Shown here piece by piece: positions 32,226 to 40,767 of a stretch of 57,008 bases of DNA; the stretch's first letter is position 1; every line of letters starts with the position of its first letter. Both the position numbers and the translations under genes were made by a program. Origin of the DNA: CAIYRG01 sp964494505 (GTDB lineage Bacteria; Pseudomonadota; Alphaproteobacteria; Micropepsales; Micropepsaceae). Location: assembly GCA_964494505.1 (NCBI GenBank), contig CAZBRO010000033.1, positions 1 to 57,008 of the forward strand. Direction: 5' to 3'. Below the pieces are notes generated by a model that ran no database searches, was not told the DNA's origin, and worked only from the letters and a program-made list of their open reading frames with translations.

Positions 32226-33185
32226 ATGTTCTATTCCATCCGGCACATCACACGGTTCCGCTATTCCAATCCGGTGCGCGAAAGCGTCATGGAGCTGAAG
32301 ATGCAGCCGCGCTCGGAAGCCGCCCAGGCGCTGCGCAACTTTCAGATCGCGACGCACCCCCGCACGCAGCTTTATGCGTATACGGATCATTTCGGAAACG
32401 CGGTGTATCATTTCAACATCCTGCGCGAGCATTCGGAGCTGCGGCTGGACGCGCAATCGGTGGTCGAGGTAAACCAATTCTGGCCGCTTCCGGCGGCGGC
32501 CGATTCTCTCGAATGGCAGCGCTACAATCCGCTCAATCTGAAGGCCGAGCACTACGATTTCCTGGGCGTGTCCGAGTTCGTGCCGCAATCGCCCGAGCTG
32601 ATGGACTTCATCGCCAAGCGCGGGCTGGAAAAGCCGGAAGAAGACACCCTGACCGCGCTGAAGCGGCTCAACAGCACGATCTATGCGGCGTTCGACTACG
32701 AGGTCGGCATCACCGAAGTGCATTCGCCCATTGCCCATGCGCTGAAAGAGGGCCGCGGCGTCTGCCAGGATTTCGCGCACATCATGATCGCGGTGGCGCG
32801 CGGCTGGGGCGTGCCTGCGCGCTACGTCTCGGGCTATCTCTATCATCGCCGCCAGGACAAGGACCGCTCCGGCCAGGACGCCACCCATGCCTGGGTGGAG
32901 GCTTTCCTCCCGAGCTTCGGCTGGGTGGGCTTCGATCCCACCAACAACATCATGGCGGCCGAACGCCACATCCGCGTCGCGGTCGGGCGCGATTATGCCG
33001 ATGTGCCGCCGACGCGCGGCACGTTCAAAGGCGATTCGGAGAGCGAACTCGCCGTTTCGGTCAGCGTGGAGCCGACATCGGCGCCCTTGAGGCACGAGGA
33101 ATTCCTGCGCGTGGCGCGGCCGATGAGCCCGCCGGCCGACAAACCCTCATCCCCGGAAAGCCAATATTACCAGCAGCAACAATAG
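32226..33185 (+). CDS. Transglutaminase-like cysteine peptidase
   Basis: 319 residues from ATG 32226. The N-terminal beta domain (FYSIRHITRFRYSNPV, ELKMQPRSE) is typical of the bacterial transglutaminase-like family. The catalytic triad is visible: Cys in GRGVCQDFAHIM, His in DATHAWVEAF and Asp in GFDPTNN. It most likely cleaves or exchanges an amide made by the ATP-grasp partner. It ends convergently 7 bases from prs. Confidence 0.93.
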   Translation: MFYSIRHITRFRYSNPVRESVMELKMQPRSEAAQALRNFQIATHPRTQLYAYTDHFGNAVYHFNILREHSELRLDAQSVVEVNQFWPLPAAADSLEWQRYNPLNLKAEHYDFLGVSEFVPQSPELMDFIAKRGLEKPEEDTLTALKRLNSTIYAAFDYEVGITEVHSPIAHALKEGRGVCQDFAHIMIAVARGWGVPARYVSGYLYHRRQDKDRSGQDATHAWVEAFLPSFGWVGFDPTNNIMAAERHIRVAVGRDYADVPPTRGTFKGDSESELAVSVSVEPTSAPLRHEEFLRVARPMSPPADKPSSPESQYYQQQQ

Positions 33186-33192
33186 CGGCGTA

Positions 33193-34125
33193 TCAATCGA
33201 ACAGGCTGGAAACCGATTTTTCGTGGCTGATGCGGTCGATCGCCTCGCCGAGCAAGGTGGCGATGGAAATCCGCCTGATGTTCGGGCACTTACGGATTTC
33301 TTCGGTGGCGGCGATGGAATCGGTGATCACCAGCGATTTCAACTTGGAATCGCGGATGCGAGCCACCGCGCCGCCTGACAGCACGCCATGCGTGGCGTAG
33401 GCGTAGACGGCTTTCGCGCCCTTCTCCGTCAAGGCATCGGCCGCGTTGCAGATGGTACCGCCGGAATCGATGATGTCGTCGATCAGAAGACAGGTGCGCC
33501 CTTCGACATTGCCGATGATGTTCATCACCTCGGATTCGCCGGCCCGTTCGCGGCGCTTGTCGACAATGGCGAGGTCGGCGCCAATGCGCTTGGCCAGAGC
33601 GCGCGCGCGCACGACGCCGCCCACATCGGGCGACACCACCATCAACTGGTCGCCGCCGAGATAGTCCTGGATGTCCTTCACCATCACCGGCTGCGCGAAC
33701 AGATTGTCCGTCGGAATGTCGAAGAACCCCTGTATCTGGCCGGCGTGCAGATCGACGGTCAGCACGCGCGAGGCGCCGGCTTCGGTGATGAGGTTCGCAA
33801 CGAGCTTGGCGGAAATCGGCGTGCGGGGGCCGGGTTTGCGGTCCTGACGGGCATAGCCGAAATAAGGCAGCACGGCCGTGATGCGTCTCGCCGAGGAACG
33901 GCGGAGCGCATCGATGATGATGAGCAGCTCCATCAGATTGTCGTTGGCCGGGAAGCTCGTCGACTGAATGACGAACATATCCTCGCCGCGGACGTTCTCC
34001 TGGATTTCAACGAAGACCTCGTTGTCGGCGAAACGCCGCACGATGGCCTTGGTGAAAGGGACCTTGAGATATTGGCCAATCGCCTCGGCAAGCGGACGAT
34101 TGCTGTTGCCGGCTAGCAGCTTCAT
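33193..34125 (-). CDS. prs: Ribose-phosphate pyrophosphokinase
   Basis: 310 residues from ATG 34125. Makes PRPP from ribose 5-phosphate and ATP for nucleotide, His and Trp synthesis. Signatures are RRFADNEVFVEIQENVRG (N-terminal), DLHAGQIQGFF (PRPP synthase signature), and the PRPP-binding loop LLIDDIIDSGGT. Length and motifs are standard for class I enzymes. The ATG 30 bases upstream adds a non-conserved MESSRSKGGR and is rejected. Confidence 0.96.
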   Translation of the reverse strand: MKLLAGNSNRPLAEAIGQYLKVPFTKAIVRRFADNEVFVEIQENVRGEDMFVIQSTSFPANDNLMELLIIIDALRRSSARRITAVLPYFGYARQDRKPGPRTPISAKLVANLITEAGASRVLTVDLHAGQIQGFFDIPTDNLFAQPVMVKDIQDYLGGDQLMVVSPDVGGVVRARALAKRIGADLAIVDKRRERAGESEVMNIIGNVEGRTCLLIDDIIDSGGTICNAADALTEKGAKAVYAYATHGVLSGGAVARIRDSKLKSLVITDSIAATEEIRKCPNIRRISIATLLGEAIDRISHEKSVSSLFD

Positions 34126-34229
34126 GCGACCACCCTTACTCCGTGACGATTCCATGACCCGCGGCCCAGGGGTCTTCTAGCAAGGCCATCGGAGGGCGTA
34201 AACCTGCTGGAGCAATGAGTCACAGGGCC

Positions 34230-35000
34230 TCACGCGGTAAGGATAATGGCGGACAATTCGCGTCCGTAATCGGGTTCTTTGCGGTGCGTTGTGCGGCGGT
34301 AGGAAAAGAACGCATCCCCGCGCGAATAGGTGCACAGGTCAAGCAGATCCACCGATTCGACACCGGCCTTGTGCAGGCGATCGGCGACATAAGCGGCAAG
34401 ATCGAACTGGAAATGACCGGCGCGAACGGGCGCCCCCGTGAAGAAGCGCGCATTGGCCGGATCGGCGGCGCGAAACCGCGCCTCGAATTCCGGACCGACT
34501 TCATAGGCTGATTGCCCGATACAGGGGCCTATGGCGGCGTGAATGCGGACGCGGTTGGCCCCCAGATGCTCCATGCCGGCCACAACCGATTCGATCACGC
34601 CCGAAAGCGCGCCGCTCCATCCGGCATGCGCCGCGCCGATCACATGGGCGTCGCAATCGGCCAAGAGCACCGGCGCGCAATCGGCAGTGAGAATGCCGAG
34701 CGCGATTCCGGCGCGGTCCGTGACCATGGCGTCGGCTTTGGGGTTGTGCGGGATGTCCCAAGCTTCTGCAACGGTTACGGCTTCGGCGCTGTGGATTTGG
34801 TAGAGCGTGACGAGTTTCGCGTCCGGCGCCAGCGTTGCCATCGCACGGCGGCGATTCTCCATGACATTCTCGCGCGAATCTTTCGAGCCCGGTCCGCAAT
34901 TGAGCGATTCGTATATCCCTTCCGAGACGCCGCCCTGCCGCCCGAAAAATTCATGCCCCACATTCGGGAGCGAAAGATTGGCGGCCCTGAAACTCAGCAT
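34230..35000 (-). CDS. pgeF: Peptidoglycan editing factor / multicopper-like laccase-domain purine phosphorylase
   Basis: 256 residues. The YfiH/DUF152 fold is shown by HEFFGRQGGVSEGIYESLN, QIHSAEAVTV, ILTADCAPVLLAD, HAGWSGALSGV and CTYSRGDAFFSYRR; the Cys and His residues form the metal site. Members remove wrongly added residues from peptidoglycan precursors and act on purine nucleosides in vitro. Its ATG overlaps the methyltransferase stop by seven bases, so the lgt - methyltransferase - pgeF set is one operon. Confidence 0.93.
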   Translation of the reverse strand: MLSFRAANLSLPNVGHEFFGRQGGVSEGIYESLNCGPGSKDSRENVMENRRRAMATLAPDAKLVTLYQIHSAEAVTVAEAWDIPHNPKADAMVTDRAGIALGILTADCAPVLLADCDAHVIGAAHAGWSGALSGVIESVVAGMEHLGANRVRIHAAIGPCIGQSAYEVGPEFEARFRAADPANARFFTGAPVRAGHFQFDLAAYVADRLHKAGVESVDLLDLCTYSRGDAFFSYRRTTHRKEPDYGRELSAIILTA

Positions 35001-36079
35001 ACGAAACCCGGAAGCGGCGGCGTGTGGGGTGCCGCGAATGCCAGCACCTTGAACAGGGTCCCCATGTGGGCGGGATTGGTCAGCCGGTCAATATCGGCGT
35101 CGATCTGAACGGCCTGTTCGGGCTGCGCGCGCTTCAGCCGTTCGGCGCGCAAGCGAATGCCCAGCACGTCGAGGAATTCCCCCTGGGCGGCCGGTCCCCA
35201 AACTTGCGCGCCCTCTTCTCGCGCGGCCTCCGCGAGGGCGGCAAAATCGACATGCACGGTCAAATCCGCCTCGCCGGGATTCTCCAGGGGATCGGCGAAG
35301 GCATGCGCCTTCACCGCCTGGAAGGTATCGCCAAATCCCGCGGCGTGACCGTAGTCGATGACGAGAGCGGCGCCGCCCCGCGACACGATCCGCACCGCGA
35401 TATCGGAGACGATCGCAGGACCGCTTTGCTGGATTTCGAACACCGCGCCCAAGGGGGCGGCAGGCATGGCTTGGAGCGCGAGTGCCTTGGGCACCGGGTC
35501 GGGCGCGAGCGCAAAGACGAGAGCGCCATCCCGCTCCGCGACCATGCGCTCGTGCCAATTGATCTCGTGTCCTTTACCGGCGGTCGTCACGAACTGACGC
35601 ACCGGGAGCGCGTCGAAGAACTCATTGGCCACGAGAAACAAAGGCGCATCCTCGGCCAATTCGCCCAACGCGGCCGCCCATGCGACCCTCCTTCCCGCCA
35701 ACGCGCGCGCCTGGACATCGCGCAGGGCGGGGCTCGCCTCGATAAGGGTCACATCCGCCGCTCTGGCGAAATCGGGCCGCACTTTTCCGCCGGCGCGCAA
35801 CATGTCGGCCATCAGCGTGCCGCGCCCCGGACCCAATTCGACGAAATGGAACCGCTGCGGCCGGCCGCGGTCCTCCCACGCCTGCGCGAAGAAGAGCCCG
35901 ATCAATTCGCCGAACATCTGGCTGACTTCCGGCGCGGTAACGAAATCGCGGCCAAGCGGATCGCGCTTCATGTAATAGCCGTGCTCGGGGTCGAGCAGCG
36001 CCATTTGCATGTATTGCGCCAGCGGAAGGGGGCCTTGCGCGCGGATGAGGCGAAGGATCTTCTCTTTCAGCCCGCTCAC
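34994..36079 (-). CDS. SAM-dependent methyltransferase, MidA/NDUFAF7 family
   Basis: 361 residues from GTG 36079, whose GTGA overlaps the lgt stop. Family signs: PLPLAQYMQMALLDPEHGYYMKRDPLG, FVTAPEVSQMFGELIG, the SAM-binding VELGPGRGTLM, LVANEFFDALPVRQF and VIDYGHA. The mitochondrial member dimethylates an arginine in complex I; the bacterial role is not firmly known but probably similar. The lgt - midA - pgeF order is a common alphaproteobacterial arrangement. Confidence 0.93.
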   Translation of the reverse strand: MSGLKEKILRLIRAQGPLPLAQYMQMALLDPEHGYYMKRDPLGRDFVTAPEVSQMFGELIGLFFAQAWEDRGRPQRFHFVELGPGRGTLMADMLRAGGKVRPDFARAADVTLIEASPALRDVQARALAGRRVAWAAALGELAEDAPLFLVANEFFDALPVRQFVTTAGKGHEINWHERMVAERDGALVFALAPDPVPKALALQAMPAAPLGAVFEIQQSGPAIVSDIAVRIVSRGGAALVIDYGHAAGFGDTFQAVKAHAFADPLENPGEADLTVHVDFAALAEAAREEGAQVWGPAAQGEFLDVLGIRLRAERLKRAQPEQAVQIDADIDRLTNPAHMGTLFKVLAFAAPHTPPLPGFVC

Positions 36080-36969
36080 GACGCCGCGCGCGAGGACCGG
36101 CTCAACGCATACCAGAAGAAGAGTGCGGCCGCCGCCCACATCGGGAGGCTCAGCGCCTGGCCCATGCTGAACCAGCCGTAGATCTTGGATTCCGAATCGC
36201 GGAAGAATTCCGCGATGAAGCGGAACATGCCGTAGAAGGTGAGGAACCACGCCACCGCCATTCCCGGCTTGCGATGCACCTGATGCGTGACGATCAGATG
36301 GCGCATGATGAAGAACAGCAGAAAGCCCTCCATCAGGGCCTCGTAGATCTGGCTCGGATGGCGCGGTACGCCGGGCGGGAGCGCGTTCGGGAAAACCATC
36401 GCCCAGGGAACGTCGGTGACCTTGCCCCACAACTCGCCATTGATGAAATTGGCGATGCGCCCGAAGAACAGGCCGATGGGGGTCGCCGCTGCGATGAGAT
36501 CGGAGATGGTCAGAAAATTCAGCTTGCGGCTGCGGCAGAACAAAATGACCGCCAGCACCACGCCGATCAAGCCGCCATGGAACGACATCCCTCCTTCCCA
36601 GGCGGCGACGATCTTGATCGGGTCTGTGAAATAGGCCTCCGGCAGTCCGAAACAGGCCGGCGCCCCATGGCCGGCAAAGCCGCAATAAAGGATGCCGTAG
36701 AGCAGGACATAACCCAGCCGCCCCCCGACGATCACGCCGAGCGTCACCCAGACGAACAGATCGCCGATGTCGTCCGGTGTGGCCGGTATCTTGCCCATGA
36801 AGGGTTTGCCGGCCCACAATTTGGGCGTGCGTAGCAGCCGCACCACATAGGACCAGCCAAGCAGCAGACCGGCAATATAGGAGAGCGCATACCATCGGAT
36901 GCTGATCGGTCCATAAATATGGATCAGAACAGGATCGATATTGGGAAAGGGCAGGACGGCTTCGATCAT
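36076..36969 (-). CDS. lgt: Prolipoprotein diacylglyceryl transferase
   Basis: 297 residues with about seven membrane helices. It moves a diacylglyceryl group from phosphatidylglycerol to the lipobox cysteine, the first step of lipoprotein maturation. The MSFHGGLIGVV motif holds the essential His; GRIANFINGELWGKVTD contains the Lgt signature with the conserved Asn and Glu. First gene of the operon with the MidA-like and pgeF genes; the ubiK gene is divergent, 151 bases away. Confidence 0.96.
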   Translation of the reverse strand: MIEAVLPFPNIDPVLIHIYGPISIRWYALSYIAGLLLGWSYVVRLLRTPKLWAGKPFMGKIPATPDDIGDLFVWVTLGVIVGGRLGYVLLYGILYCGFAGHGAPACFGLPEAYFTDPIKIVAAWEGGMSFHGGLIGVVLAVILFCRSRKLNFLTISDLIAAATPIGLFFGRIANFINGELWGKVTDVPWAMVFPNALPPGVPRHPSQIYEALMEGFLLFFIMRHLIVTHQVHRKPGMAVAWFLTFYGMFRFIAEFFRDSESKIYGWFSMGQALSLPMWAAAALFFWYALSRSSRAAS

Positions 36970-37120
36970 GGCGCGCTTTTAGGCTCGACGGCGGCGGTTA
37001 GCTCGCTTGAGCGGCGCGTTCCTGTCAAGCAGAACGGGCCGATACACGCGTTCGTTTGTGAACGGTGGTGCTCTTGTGCCTCGCCGCGGCTAGGGGCATA
37101 CCGCTTCGAGGAAAGGGACC

Positions 37121-37450
37121 ATGCAAACCGACAACCGCATTTTGGACGGAATGGCGCGCTTTGTGACCAATGCGGCGGGAGCCGCACAGGCATTCAAGGC
37201 CGAGATGGAGACCATGATGAAGGCGCGGTTCGAGCGCCTGATCGCCGAACTTGATGTCGTGCCGCGGGAGGAGTTCGACGCCGTCCGCGCGATGGCGTCC
37301 AAGGCGCGGACCGAAAACGAAAAACTTTCCGAACGCGTGGCGGAGCTTGAGAGAAAACTCGGCATCGTCCCTGCAAAATCGCTCCGGACGCCCGGCGGCG
37401 CGGCGAAGCGGGCGAAACGGTTAACCAAGAAACCCCGTGGAAAGCTGTGA
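37121..37450 (+). CDS. ubiK: UbiK/BMFP-type accessory factor
   Basis: 109 residues. The N-terminal amphipathic helix (NRILDGMARFVTNAAGAAQAFKAEM) and coiled coil with the motif VVPREEFDAVRAMASKARTEN match the BMFP/YqiC family, which assists ubiquinone synthesis in Proteobacteria and binds membranes. The C-terminal tail is Lys/Arg-rich (KRAKRLTKKPRGKL), longer than usual. It is divergent from lgt. Confidence 0.82.
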   Translation: MQTDNRILDGMARFVTNAAGAAQAFKAEMETMMKARFERLIAELDVVPREEFDAVRAMASKARTENEKLSERVAELERKLGIVPAKSLRTPGGAAKRAKRLTKKPRGKL

Positions 37451-37572
37451 ATTCATATGAGCATGCACTGCTCGTTATACACGTGGAGGTGGGGTGCTCT
37501 TGTAACGAATCAAAATCTTGTGTCTCCTGACGCCAGATTGGTTCGCGCGGCATCGGCCGTAGAGGATTTCTG

Positions 37573-38073
37573 ATGAAGCTTGCCCATCCCGAAGATCTGC
37601 CGGTCCCGGAGCACCCGCTCGACATGCTCGAGCAGGCGGTGGAAGACAATGGCTGGCCGTTCGAGCGCTCGGCGCGCGACGAGATCAACCTGACCATTGC
37701 CGGCCGCTGGTGCGACTATCATTTCTGCTTCACCTGGCGGGACGATCTGCAGGCCCTCCACGTCTCGGTCAGCTTTGACATGCGCGTCTCGCGTGAGCGC
37801 CGGGAGCAGATCGCCGAACTCCTGATGAACATCAACGCCCAACTCTGGCTCGGTCATTTCGATCTCTGGGCCGAGGATGGCACGGTGCTGTTCCGGCATG
37901 TGCTGATCTTCCCGGAGTCCCGCGTCAGCGCCGCCCAATGCGAGGCCCTGCTGCATCTCGCGATCGAAGCCTGCGAGCATTATTATCCGGCCTTCCAGTT
38001 CGTGCTCTGGGGCGGCAAGTCGGCACAGGAGGCCATGGCGGCCGCCGTGCTGGAATGCGCCGGTCAGGCCTGA
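37573..38073 (+). CDS. YbjN-domain protein
   Basis: 166 residues. The YbjN fold is seen in PLDMLEQAVEDNGWPFERSARDEINLTI, CDYHFCFTWRDDLQALHVSVSFDM and RREQIAELLMNINAQLWLGHFDLW. Members resemble type III secretion chaperones in shape and modulate cell surface or stress traits; no enzymatic activity is expected. ATG 37573 follows TAGAGGATTTCTG. It is 11 bases upstream of proC, a pairing common in alphaproteobacteria. Confidence 0.9.
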   Translation: MKLAHPEDLPVPEHPLDMLEQAVEDNGWPFERSARDEINLTIAGRWCDYHFCFTWRDDLQALHVSVSFDMRVSRERREQIAELLMNINAQLWLGHFDLWAEDGTVLFRHVLIFPESRVSAAQCEALLHLAIEACEHYYPAFQFVLWGGKSAQEAMAAAVLECAGQA

Positions 38074-38084
38074 GTTCTTCGCAA

Positions 38085-38909
38085 ATGACCGAGGCTTCGG
38101 GCGCGGTTCTTCTGATCGGCGCCGGGCGGATGGGAGGAGCCCTTATCAAGGGCTGGCTCGCCGCCGGGCGATTCTCCGCCATCCATGTGGTCGAACCACA
38201 GGCGTCGGACGCCGCCCGGGCGCTTGCGGCTTCAGGCGCGGTGACGCTGCACGCCGAATTCGACGCGGGGCGCCTGCCGAAGGTTTCGGCAATCGTTCTC
38301 GCCATCAAGCCGCAGGTGCTGAAAGGCGAGAGCGTGCTGCTGCGGGAGCTGGGGCGGACGGGCGCGCTGGTGGTTTCCATTGCGGCGGGCGTCACGACGG
38401 CGTTCCTGCGCGCACATCTGGGTCAAGGTGTGCACCTCGTTCGCGCCATGCCGAATACGCCGGGCGCTATCGGTCAAGGTATTACGGTGCTGTGCGGGGA
38501 CGGGAATCTCCCCGCAGCAGACCGCGCTTTGGCCGAAACGCTGATGGCCTCGCTCGGCGAAACGCTGTGGCTCGGCGATGAGAGCCTGATGGATGCGGTG
38601 ACGGCGGTATCGGGATCGGGGCCAGCTTATGTCTTCCTGATGGCCGAAGCCTTGGCCGAAGCCGGCCGTTCGCAAGGACTGGATGCGGAGACGGCGGAGA
38701 GGCTTGCCCGCGCGACGGTATCGGGATCGGGCGCGCTGTTAAAGGCCGACGGGCGGCCCGCGTCCGAATTGCGCCGTGAGGTTACGAGTCCCGGCGGCAC
38801 GACCGAAGCTGCACTCCGTGTACTGATGGATTCGGATGGACTGGCCGCGTTGATGCGCCGCGCCATAGCGGCAGCGACAGATCGCGGCAAGGATTTGGGC
38901 AGGGGATAG
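38085..38909 (+). CDS. proC: Pyrroline-5-carboxylate reductase
   Basis: 274 residues from ATG 38085. Last step of proline synthesis, using NAD(P)H. The Rossmann loop is LLIGAGRMGGALIKGW; the middle has VVSIAAGVTTAFLRAHL and RAMPNTPGAIGQGITVL; the C-terminal signature is the SGSGPAYVFLMAEAL and TSPGGTTEAALRVL pair. Full length. Transcribed with the YbjN-like gene. Confidence 0.95.
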   Translation: MTEASGAVLLIGAGRMGGALIKGWLAAGRFSAIHVVEPQASDAARALAASGAVTLHAEFDAGRLPKVSAIVLAIKPQVLKGESVLLRELGRTGALVVSIAAGVTTAFLRAHLGQGVHLVRAMPNTPGAIGQGITVLCGDGNLPAADRALAETLMASLGETLWLGDESLMDAVTAVSGSGPAYVFLMAEALAEAGRSQGLDAETAERLARATVSGSGALLKADGRPASELRREVTSPGGTTEAALRVLMDSDGLAALMRRAIAAATDRGKDLGRG

Positions 38910-38956
38910 CATCGATTCCGTGACGGCCGCCCGATAGATGCTTTCGAGCGCCCCAT

Positions 38957-39304
38957 TTAAATCAGTTCTTTCACGGTTTCGGAGGGGCGGCAGAGTCTGA
39001 CCGCGTCACCGGTCACCACGATGGGCCGGTTGATCAGGATGGGATGCGCCATCATCGCATCCAGCAGGGCGTCGTCGCTGCTCGCGTCCTTGGAGAGGCC
39101 GAGTTGAGCCGCGACAGGCTCCTTCCACCGCACCACGTCGCTCACTTTTGCCCCCATGCGATGGATCAGCCCCTTGAGCTCGGCGCGCGATGGCGGCGTC
39201 TTCAGATATTCGATCACGCGCGGCTCATGCCCCGCCTCGCGCAAAGCCGCCAGCACGTTGCGCGACGTCTGGCATCTGGGGTTGTGATAGATGGTGATGG
39301 CCAT
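38957..39304 (-). CDS. arsC: Arsenate reductase-like (ArsC/Spx family) thioredoxin-fold protein
   Basis: 115 residues from ATG 39304. Active Cys11 is in YHNPRCQTSRNVL, and HPILINRPIVVTG carries the arginine needed for oxyanion binding. IEYLKTPPSRAELKGLI is typical of the glutaredoxin-linked ArsC branch. It reduces arsenate to arsenite, or acts as a general YffB-type reductase. No ars efflux or regulator genes lie beside it, so resistance is not certain. Convergent with proC. Confidence 0.88.
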   Translation of the reverse strand: MAITIYHNPRCQTSRNVLAALREAGHEPRVIEYLKTPPSRAELKGLIHRMGAKVSDVVRWKEPVAAQLGLSKDASSDDALLDAMMAHPILINRPIVVTGDAVRLCRPSETVKELI

Positions 39305-39408
39305 GGCATAGGCTCGGGCAGACCGCCGGCGGAAATCTAGCCGGGAATCGGGCCTTTGCAAGAACACGACACAGGTTCCGGCGGCAAAGAACATCGGTGG
39401 GGCGCGCG

Positions 39409-39630
39409 CTAGACCAGAATATCGAGCACCGATTTCGCCATTTTGTTCGCGGTCTTCATCACCGCGATATTGGCTTCGAAATCGAGCGATGCCGTCTTTT
39501 GCGTGACCAGCTCGGCGGGCAAATCAGCGTGCGGATCTTGCGCCACGCGTTTGGCGCTGGCGTCGAAACGGGCAGTGCTGGCGTTCAGGCCTGCCGTTGC
39601 AATCGAGACGATACTGTTCATGGGCGCCAT
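39409..39630 (-). CDS. Minimal flagellar rod/hook-like orphan protein
   Basis: 73 residues. The N-terminus NSIVSIATAGLNASTARFDASAKRVAQ resembles the flagellar basal-body rod N-terminal helix (SI..A..GL.A...R....A.NIAN). The C-terminus DLPAELVTQKTASLDFEANIAVMKTANKMAKSVLDILV matches the rod/hook C-terminal helix. The two axial helices are joined directly, with the usual middle domain of FlgB/FlgC/FlgE missing. ATG 39630 or ATG 39621. No other flagellar gene is in the window. Function unknown. Confidence 0.7.
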   Translation of the reverse strand: MAPMNSIVSIATAGLNASTARFDASAKRVAQDPHADLPAELVTQKTASLDFEANIAVMKTANKMAKSVLDILV

Positions 39631-39753
39631 TATGGGGCCCCCGCCCTACCGCCGGGTCACCATAATCGGGCGCTTTCGATTCAAATGCGAACGAACACGC
39701 GCCGGGGCAAGCCCCGCTCGCCGCGAGACACCCTGGCGCTCAGTTTGTCCCGG

Positions 39754-40194
39754 CTATTGGGCGGCAACCGGCCCTGGCGGGCTGGCTTCGCCGCCGCCAT
39801 TCGGGAAATGCACCACCGTTCGGCCCGGAACCCGCATCGTGAGATCGCGATGGCCGCCGTCGGGCACGTCCACCGAGACATGATAGGAACCGGCCGGGAG
39901 CTTCATCAGCACCCAGGGCGGACCGCATTGGACGGAAACGGACATGCCGTTGCCAGTGACACTGACCTTCTCATCGCCGAGATACTGGCCGTCCTTGCCG
40001 GCGACCTCGAGATGGAAGCCATAGGCGCGCCATTTCGGATCGGCCCTGACATCGGTGGTGGTTCCCGTGCACACGGTTTGGACGCCGTTCACGGTCATCG
40101 GTTGGTCGTCGGCCGGCGCATTGCTTTGGGCCATAACGGCACCGGCAGCCAAGCAGCCGGTAAACAGAACGGCGGTCATCTGCACGTAGTTCAT
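39754..40194 (-). CDS. Exported small protein of unknown function
   Basis: 146 residues from ATG 40194, with AGGAGAACCCC ahead. Signal peptide MTAVLFTGCLAAGAVMAQ; the FTGC could be a weak lipobox. The rest has two Cys (TVCTGT, VQCGPP) and an Ig-like beta pattern ending GSYHVSVDVPDGGHRDLTMRVPGRTVVHF, as in carboxypeptidase regulatory-like domains. I do not recognise a named family. The upstream MQQKHRVKRF... extension is not coding-like. Confidence 0.7.
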   Translation of the reverse strand: MNYVQMTAVLFTGCLAAGAVMAQSNAPADDQPMTVNGVQTVCTGTTTDVRADPKWRAYGFHLEVAGKDGQYLGDEKVSVTGNGMSVSVQCGPPWVLMKLPAGSYHVSVDVPDGGHRDLTMRVPGRTVVHFPNGGGEASPPGPVAAQ

Positions 40195-40489
40195 GGGGTT
40201 CTCCTCAGCCGCGAGCCCGCAAGTCCGGGCGCGTTCGGGTGGCTTCTGAGGGAAACTCCTTTCACGGGCCGGGGGTTCCCCCCGGCCAAAATTCCGCCAA
40301 CTGTCTTGAGTTTTGAACCTCTTAACCCTATGCTTTTGCTGCAACGGCGTCCGTTCGACGAAGCGCGCTTGTTTTGCCCCGATCCGCCTCCGCGCGCTTG
40401 GACGAGACAGCCTCCCTTCTCAATATCGACGGTCCCGAAGCGGCGCCGTGGCATGTCGCCCGGCGGGGAGCGATTGGGCAGGAGCAGTC

Positions 40490-40693
40490 ATGGCAGTCGG
40501 AACGGTCAAATTTTTCAACACGGCAAAGGGCTACGGCTTCATTTCGCCGGAAGGCGGCGGCAAGGACGTATTTGTCCATGCCACGGCGGTCGAGGCCGCC
40601 GGTATGCGCACGCTGAACGAAGGGCAGAGGGTCGCCTTCGACATCCAGCCGGACGCGCGCGGCGCCAAGGCCGTAAATTTGCGCGCATCTTAG
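40490..40693 (+). CDS. Cold-shock domain protein (CspA family)
   Basis: 67 residues from ATG 40490, GGCAGGAG upstream. The five-stranded OB fold carries the RNA-binding motifs KGYGFI (RNP1) and VFVHATAV (RNP2), and the opening MAVGTVKFFNTAKGYGF is classic. Binds single-stranded RNA/DNA and melts secondary structure at low temperature. A strong terminator follows. Confidence 0.96.
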   Translation: MAVGTVKFFNTAKGYGFISPEGGGKDVFVHATAVEAAGMRTLNEGQRVAFDIQPDARGAKAVNLRAS

Positions 40694-40709
40694 CCTCGGG
40701 CAAAAAGTC

Positions 40710-40755
40710 AGGGCGGGCGGCGCGAGGCGAAACCTCCGCCGCCCTTTTTCTTTTT
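40710..40755 (+). terminator. Rho-independent terminator after the cold-shock gene
   Basis: An imperfect GC-rich hairpin (AGGGCGGGCGG...GAGG, loop cgaaa, CCTCCGCCGCCCT) is followed by TTTTTCTTTTT. It lies 17 bases after the csp stop and separates it from the GST gene, whose start is 13 bases beyond the T run. Confidence 0.8.
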
Positions 40756-40767
40756 GGGGGAACTCGG

